The position numbers were made by a program, and so were the translations under genes. Shown here piece by piece: positions 44,850 through 49,443 of a DNA stretch of 49,443 bases. Each line of letters begins with the position of its first letter. Position 1 is the first letter of the stretch. Source of the stretch: Candidatus Saccharimonadota bacterium (GTDB taxonomy: Bacteria > Eremiobacterota > Xenobia > Xenobiales > Xenobiaceae); NCBI GenBank assembly GCA_004554425.1, contig SFMI01000002.1:1-49443 (forward strand), read 5' to 3'. The notes beneath the pieces are model-generated. The model saw only the letters and a list, made by a program, of their open reading frames with translations. It did no database searches and was not told where the DNA came from.

Positions 44850-45650
44850 ATGTTTAAAGGCAGCTTCAGCGGTAAAAATATAACTTCGCTTTCCGGACGC
44901 TCCGGTGGTTTCACTTTACTTGAACTTATGCTGGTCATGGGACTAGCCACTTTAGTTTATTCTCTGGTTTCTTACATGACAATTCAGATGAATAATACGG
45001 TGCGCCATTCACAAGTAGCCTTCAAACGCCAAGAATTAACTATCGAAACTGCCGAGCGTTTGCGCTGGCAATTGCGTTGCCTTTACGACCGTGTGCCTGA
45101 AAGTGCTTCTTCCGAAGCTCCCGCCAGCCATACCAATCCTCCTACCTTGCTAAAATCGGCCATACATGGGAAGAGCTTGGGGGAAAAAGGCAAAGACGTG
45201 CTCCTTTTCAAAACTACCTATTTCCCTTTGCGAGTTAAAAATAGCGGTACTGCTGAAGTCGGTTATAAAATTATGACCGATAACTCTAGTAGCTTTTCTC
45301 TTACCGAGCCGGTAAAAACAGATGACGATAAGCTGCGCTCTCTGGAAGCGGCCGATTTTATTGGCTCTAGCCAAGCTGCTGAAAGTAAAAACTATTTAGC
45401 TTACAGACAGTACCCTTGGGCCGATCCTTTGGGGTTACACGATGTCGGCGACGATAGCCAGGTGCCTTGGGAAAAAATAAGCTCGGAAATTATCGGTATG
45501 GAAGTGCGTTTTTCCGACGATCTAGAAATTTGGCAGCAAGATTGGACCGGCGAGGGAGTGCCTAAGTGGGTGGAAGTTACTTTTGAACTTAAGCGCGGGG
45601 AACCATTAGTTTTTATGACCGGCCCTGTAGTAGCGGCTGATCGCTGGTAG
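44850..45650 (+). CDS. gspJ: Type II secretion minor pseudopilin, GspJ-like
   Basis: A 266-residue protein from ATG 44850 (an in-frame TTG at 44844 is possible). The prepilin signal is SGG-FTLLELMLVMGLATLV with Glu at +5. The C-terminal half (WEKISSEIIGMEVRFSDDL, VPKWVEVTFELKRG) matches GspJ's large beta-rich head. Together with GspI and GspK it should form the tip of the pseudopilus. Its stop codon is in the same frame as gspK, four codons before that gene's ATG. Confidence 0.82.
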   Translation: MFKGSFSGKNITSLSGRSGGFTLLELMLVMGLATLVYSLVSYMTIQMNNTVRHSQVAFKRQELTIETAERLRWQLRCLYDRVPESASSEAPASHTNPPTLLKSAIHGKSLGEKGKDVLLFKTTYFPLRVKNSGTAEVGYKIMTDNSSSFSLTEPVKTDDDKLRSLEAADFIGSSQAAESKNYLAYRQYPWADPLGLHDVGDDSQVPWEKISSEIIGMEVRFSDDLEIWQQDWTGEGVPKWVEVTFELKRGEPLVFMTGPVVAADRW

Positions 45651-45662
45651 GGGGAAATAATT

Positions 45663-46802
45663 ATGGTTTTAATGGCTGTTTTGGGAGCTATTTTGGTTGC
45701 TTTGGTTATTGCGGCCAAAATGAGTGAAGTGGGCGTCGATGCCCAAAATTTAATAAATTACACTTCGGCTCGAGAAAACAATTATCAAATAGCGCGTTCG
45801 GCTGCCGAAATGGGCTTTGAACTTCTTAAGGCCGATAATGGCGACACTGACAGTTTAAATGATATGTGGGCTGCCGGCTCTGTCACAATGGAGTGGGAAG
45901 GCAAAAATGTTATTATTAGCATAGTTGACGAAGAGAGCAAGTTCCCTTTGAGCGCTATGCAAAAAGCTCCAGATAATTGTGAATATTTGGAAAAAGGCTT
46001 AGTGCGCCTTTTCGAAAACGGCGGCTTGGGCTGCGGTGAAGAAGCCAAAGATCGCTTTCTCGATTGGGTCGATCCCGATTCACAAAGGCGTAACCAAGGC
46101 GGCGAAGTTAGCGACTATGATGAATTGACTATTAAAGATGCGCCTGTTGATTCTTTGCAAGAAATTTTAGCCTTGCCCGGTTGGGATAAGGGCCCTTCCT
46201 ATGTTTCGGCTCGTGCTCAAAACAGTTTGCAAAGCGTTATGGGCTCTGTTTCTGCTAGCAGCTCCACCACTTTAAGCCAGACAGCCGCTCAATCTTCAAC
46301 CGAAAGCCAAAATACTACTACGAACAATACTTCTGCCAACAATGGCCAATTTAGTAAGTTCGGATCTGACCGGTCAAGTGATGCTGATAATAATTCGGAA
46401 AGTGAAAACTATAAGTTGACCGTACCTTCGGCTCAAACTCAAGGCGGTACGACTACCACTCCTTGGGAAGAGTGGGTCAGCGTCGATTCTAATGGAAAAA
46501 TAAATATTAATACTGCTCCCAAAGAAGTACTATTAGCTTTAGACGAGAGCATGAGTCAAGTTTTGGTTAATGAAATTGATTCTAAGCGCCGCTCTGAAGC
46601 TTTTAAAAAGGTGGACGACTTGCATAATGTCACTGGTATGGACGCCGATTTGCTCTTTCGTATTCAGGATTATTTATGTGTGAAGAGCTATACTTTTAGT
46701 GTAGATGTAACGGTACTTTCTACTCCGGGGCGCATTAAATTGCACAGTGTAGTCAGCCGCGAGAGCGGCGCTATAAAAATTTTGCGCTGGGAAGTCCGGT
46801 GA
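45663..46802 (+). CDS. gspK: Type II secretion GspK-like protein without a prepilin leader
   Basis: A 379-residue protein. The hydrophobic start LMAVLGAILVALVIAA is followed by ARSAAEMGFELL, KFPLSAM, RFLDWVDPDSQRRN and two helix-hairpin-helix-like stretches (INTAPKEVLLALD, FKKVDDLHNVTG), all GspK features. GspK caps the pseudopilus. Unlike usual GspK, there is no basic leader and no Gly before the hydrophobic helix; the frame is closed by the gspJ stop only five codons upstream, so no longer start exists. A Ser/Thr/Asn-rich insert lies at about 195-250. GGGGG precedes ATG 45663. Confidence 0.82.
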   Translation: MVLMAVLGAILVALVIAAKMSEVGVDAQNLINYTSARENNYQIARSAAEMGFELLKADNGDTDSLNDMWAAGSVTMEWEGKNVIISIVDEESKFPLSAMQKAPDNCEYLEKGLVRLFENGGLGCGEEAKDRFLDWVDPDSQRRNQGGEVSDYDELTIKDAPVDSLQEILALPGWDKGPSYVSARAQNSLQSVMGSVSASSSTTLSQTAAQSSTESQNTTTNNTSANNGQFSKFGSDRSSDADNNSESENYKLTVPSAQTQGGTTTTPWEEWVSVDSNGKININTAPKEVLLALDESMSQVLVNEIDSKRRSEAFKKVDDLHNVTGMDADLLFRIQDYLCVKSYTFSVDVTVLSTPGRIKLHSVVSRESGAIKILRWEVR

Positions 46803-47102
46803 AGGAGACTTCTTTGTGTTGTATTGAGTTAAATTTGATTTAAATTCAGGCAGGAACGCAAAAACGGTGAGGAGAACTTGTGCAGGAGTAGGGTAAAGCC
46901 TGTGCGTCATATCATTTGATTTTTTTATGACCAACTTCAGGTTTCTTTTCGTGGTTATAGAAAAAAATAACTATGTGGAGGAACTTGCTATCTTATATGG
47001 AAAAACCGCCGGAAAGAAGGTTGGTGCTCTCGCAAGGCATCTCCTTGAAGTAATTCCTACGAACTTTCACAGGTTTTTCTCGAAAGGGATTTGTTACTAA
47101 AC
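46803..47102. other. 300-base leader region of the lipoprotein gene
   Basis: No gene found. A small AT hairpin with seven T (about 46911-46927) may end the secretion operon. GAAAAACC (47000-47007) and GGTTTTTC (47072-47079) form an inverted repeat in the presumed lipoprotein 5' leader. The ribosome site AAAGGGA is at 47083-47089. Confidence 0.4.
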
Positions 47103-48680
47103 ATGACTAACAAGAACACGTTTCGTTTTGCTACTTTCGCTGCAGTAGCCAGCTTAGGTTTGGGCTTGATGATCTCCGGCTGCGGTGATGGCGGCTCCAC
47201 TACTCCTAACCCCTTAAACGCCAAATTCGGCCAAGTCACTTTCAACTACAACGTATTGGCTCAGACCGCCGCCAACGCCAAAACCGATGTCGCTGAAGAT
47301 ATCGTTACCGTAAAGTACGCTTTCTTCGGTCAGAAAAACGGCGCTCGTTTCATCGACGGCCCGACCGATTCCTACACTTTCACTTTCACTCACGGTGAGA
47401 AGGATGCCTACGACGACAAAGTAGTGAAGAACGTCAGTCTCGATGCTTCCGGCGTAATCGCTGCCTACTATGACAAAGATGGTAACCTCGTCGCTATGGG
47501 AGAAAATGAAGTCGCTTTCGATGATGATGGCAAAGCTGTTATCGAGGATCCCGATTTAACCGCTTTCACCGAGAACACCACGGTCAAAATAGCTGCCAGC
47601 CGGTACGTTCTCGCTCCCAAGGACGAGACCGTCATCGCTGTCACCGCTGTTGGAGGCGAAAAAGAGTACAACATCACTCCTTTCGTAACCATTAGCGGTA
47701 TCGACAGCTACATCTTGGCTTACGTACAGGATACCAACCAAGGCGCTACCTACCAGGGCGCTGAGTATGGTACCATTGAAGCTAACACTATTAAAGCTAC
47801 CGTAAATCGTCACGAGTATGCTATCGCTGACGCCATCTACGTCACCGACCAGACTCCTAACGCTATTGAGATCGAGGCTGACCAAATTGATGGTAAAGAC
47901 GTAACCATCACTCCCGTCAGAGACAGCGAAGACGCCGGCTTGACGGGTTTGGAGGGAGAAGACACCACTCCAGTAACAGGCTACGGCCGTATTATTTTGG
48001 CTGGCAAAGACAGCATTCTCGCCAATGAGAAAGCCGTTGAGCTCACCGCCGAGACCCAGTCCTTGTACTACGCCGTTAACAAGCAGCCTATCGCCGTTTA
48101 CGCTACCGGTTACACTGAAGATGAAGGCAAGGGCCCGACTCCCAAAGGCGTCAAGGTTAAAATTGATGATGCCAGCAAGATCACCCTTGATTCTGCCAAT
48201 ACCGATATCGCTTCTACCGACGGTTTGAACGTTATCGCCGCTGCCGAAGGTGGTACCGTAATTGGCGCTTACTACAAGGTAGACGATGAAACCACCGTAA
48301 AGTGCAGCAACTTCTTGGAGTTTTCTGTTGGTAAGGCCACCGAGAACCTCGCTTTCGCTACCGAAGATGGTTTCATGACCGACGTCAAAGTAGACGCTGA
48401 AAAAGATCAGGAATTCGCTATGGCTGTTGCCGGTAAGGCTTCCTTCACCATTGGCGATATCACTTACGTCAGCGCTCCTATCGAGTACACTGATGATAAG
48501 TATCCCGCCATCGTCCCTGTTTCTGCAGAAAGAGGCATCGACTACGCTCAGACCGAGGGCAAGAACGAGTACACTCTCACCGTCACCAAGGATGCTGTTC
48601 CTGAGGAGGATGTAGAGATCACCGTTGCTGATACCACTCCTGCTTTCGAGTCCATTAAGGTTCTTCCTAACCAAAAATAA
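47103..48680 (+). CDS. Secreted lipoprotein, function unknown
   Basis: A 525-residue lipoprotein from ATG 47103. The signal peptide ends in the lipobox LMISGC with the lipidated C27. A GDGGSTTPNP spacer follows, then a beta-rich, acidic mature part with several repeated-looking strands (AAYYDKDGNLVAMGENEVAFDDDG) and frequent Asp/Thr/Val. Codon use is strongly biased to C-ending codons, as in the porin, so expression is probably high. A terminator follows. A tandem paralogue begins 267 bases downstream. I recognise no family; the position right after a T2SS operon makes it a candidate substrate, but that is a guess. Confidence 0.8.
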   Translation: MTNKNTFRFATFAAVASLGLGLMISGCGDGGSTTPNPLNAKFGQVTFNYNVLAQTAANAKTDVAEDIVTVKYAFFGQKNGARFIDGPTDSYTFTFTHGEKDAYDDKVVKNVSLDASGVIAAYYDKDGNLVAMGENEVAFDDDGKAVIEDPDLTAFTENTTVKIAASRYVLAPKDETVIAVTAVGGEKEYNITPFVTISGIDSYILAYVQDTNQGATYQGAEYGTIEANTIKATVNRHEYAIADAIYVTDQTPNAIEIEADQIDGKDVTITPVRDSEDAGLTGLEGEDTTPVTGYGRIILAGKDSILANEKAVELTAETQSLYYAVNKQPIAVYATGYTEDEGKGPTPKGVKVKIDDASKITLDSANTDIASTDGLNVIAAAEGGTVIGAYYKVDDETTVKCSNFLEFSVGKATENLAFATEDGFMTDVKVDAEKDQEFAMAVAGKASFTIGDITYVSAPIEYTDDKYPAIVPVSAERGIDYAQTEGKNEYTLTVTKDAVPEEDVEITVADTTPAFESIKVLPNQK

Positions 48681-48738
48681 TCTTTGTTTACCTGTCGCCT
48701 AGGTTGGGCTTTTAGTTCAATCTAGTCTGAATTAGAAA

Positions 48739-48780
48739 AGCAGTCTCAAACTTGCAAAAGAGTTTGGGGCTGCTTTTTTT
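48739..48780 (+). terminator. Terminator after the lipoprotein gene
   Basis: A 14-bp stem (48739-48752 with 48761-48774, two G-U pairs in the RNA) with an 8-base loop leads into seven T (48774-48780). Confidence 0.88.
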
Positions 48781-48947
48781 ATTAAGTTGAGCTGTAAGTC
48801 ACAGCATTTAAGTGTTACCAACAAAGGAAGTTCGCTTGAAAGTGCTGAAGAATCGGCCTTATGGTCGCTGATTGTTTTCCATAAAGTGATTATGTATCGT
48901 TTTTTTTGCCGACTGAGTTGCCTAAAATAATATGATTAACAAAAAAC

Positions 48948-49443
48948 ATGTTCTGCTTTACTGCTTTTGCAGCAACCGCCAGCTTAGGCCTGGGCTTGTT
49001 TATTTCCGGTTACGGCGACAGCGGCTCTACTAGCCCCAATCCTTTAACGCCCACTACTAAAACTTACAAAGCTATCTTTAATTATAATGTTTTAGCTAAA
49101 ACTACAGCTAAAGCTACTGATGTTAAAGCTGAAATTTCTACTGTTAAGTATGCTTTTTATGGCCAAATTGACGGCCAAAATTTTGTAGATGGTCCTGAAA
49201 CTGCTCCTTCCTATACTCAGACTTTTACTCACGGAGTGGAAGCAGTTGAAAAAGAATTTATCGTCAATAATGTCGACCCGCAAGCTACCTCTGTGGTCGC
49301 AGCTTATTATGACGCTGAAGGTAACTTAGTAGCCGTAGGTCAAAACAATATCGCTTTTGATGAAGATAAGGTAGCTACTGTAGCTGAACCTGAATTAAAT
49401 GAAGTAGATGCTGATAGTTTAACTTTTAGCGCCAGCAAATATG
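48948..49443 (+). CDS. Paralogous lipoprotein-like gene, partial, damaged start and lipobox
   Basis: The reading frame from ATG 48948 is open to the window end (165 codons seen). It aligns closely to the upstream lipoprotein: FAATASLGLGLFISGYG for FAAVASLGLGLMISGCG, then NYNVLAK, VKYAFYGQ, FVDGPE and AAYYDAEGNLVAVGQN. Two defects stand out. The lipobox Cys is Tyr22 (TAC for TGC). The upstream ATG at 48932, which starts the equivalent INKK leader, is out of frame by a two-base deletion. ATG 48948 gives a shorter signal without basic residues. Codon use is AT-rich, unlike the first copy, suggesting low expression or decay. It may be a pseudogene or use a different anchor. The 3' end lies outside the window. 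Confidence 0.7.
   Translation, partial: MFCFTAFAATASLGLGLFISGYGDSGSTSPNPLTPTTKTYKAIFNYNVLAKTTAKATDVKAEISTVKYAFYGQIDGQNFVDGPETAPSYTQTFTHGVEAVEKEFIVNNVDPQATSVVAAYYDAEGNLVAVGQNNIAFDEDKVATVAEPELNEVDADSLTFSASKY

Noticed and set aside
46840..46920. Possible riboswitch in the lipoprotein leader.
   Set aside because: I checked for cyclic-di-GMP and cobalamin-type signatures by eye and found no conserved core.
47556..48674. A 372-codon open frame antisense to the lipoprotein gene.
   Set aside because: It mirrors the strongly biased codons of the real gene, has no ribosome site, and the sense frame has a signal peptide, lipobox and terminator.

Overview
The window comes from a diderm (Gram-negative-type), probably anaerobic, sugar-fermenting bacterium. 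The evidence is an outer-membrane porin tethered through one S-layer-homology (SLH) domain, an MCE/MlaD protein, type II secretion (T2SS) pseudopilus genes, a Cys-anchored lipoprotein, UDP-glucose dehydrogenase, the MEP isoprenoid enzyme IspF and a complete glucose-type PTS. Porins with an SLH plus coiled-coil N-terminus occur in Negativicutes, Synergistota, Elusimicrobiota, Riflebacteria/Ozemobacteria and relatives; I cannot place the organism more precisely from sequence alone. No rRNA, tRNA, CRISPR array or transposon was found.

Layout. 1-1.2 kb: two small toxin-antitoxin elements facing each other, a HicB antitoxin (+) and a DinJ-YafQ pair (-) with its own promoter/operator. 1.2-3.7 kb: the SLH porin (-), with codon use typical of a highly expressed gene. 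4-8.8 kb (-): secA, then prfB with a programmed +1 frameshift, then an RNase Z-like hydrolase. 9-12.6 kb (-): an operon of SPL-like radical SAM protein, ATP-grasp ligase and MFS transporter, possibly a small-molecule or peptide pathway. 12.8-14.7 kb (-): DsrE/YedF-like protein, dolichol-phosphate-mannose-synthase-like glycosyltransferase and methyltransferase. 14.9-18.5 kb (+): a membrane sensor-like protein, tlyA and an mlaD-like MCE protein. 18.6-23.1 kb (-): an EIIA-HPr-EI fusion and an EIICB, together a whole PTS in one operon. 23.3-28.9 kb (+): a glutamate dehydrogenase homologue that has lost key catalytic residues, a very large receiver/PEP-synthase-like protein and a tandem SMR-type membrane protein. 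29-38.5 kb: mostly housekeeping genes (hisS, ugd, ispF, UPF0173, a phosphodiester-glycosidase-family protein) with several orphans. 39-46.8 kb (+): STAS protein, SpoIIE-type phosphatase fused to an anti-sigma-type kinase domain, then gspC, an orphan repeat protein, gspI-, gspJ- and gspK-like genes. 47.1 kb-end (+): a lipoprotein gene followed by a degraded-looking tandem paralogue that runs off the window.

How the genes fit together. The PTS operon brings in and phosphorylates a hexose. The neighbouring GDH-like and PEP/pyruvate-dikinase-like proteins may belong to carbon/nitrogen regulation, but both lack residues or domains needed for the textbook reactions. SecA and the T2SS genes give a two-step export route. 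Placing a partner-switching module directly before the T2SS genes suggests that secretion is co-expressed with, or controlled by, that signalling pathway. The points most worth checking are the altered GDH active site, the RF2 frameshift site without its usual stimulator, the radical SAM/ATP-grasp/MFS operon, the Cys-less second EIIB domain, the GspK-like protein without a prepilin leader, and the lipoprotein paralogue whose lipobox Cys is Tyr.
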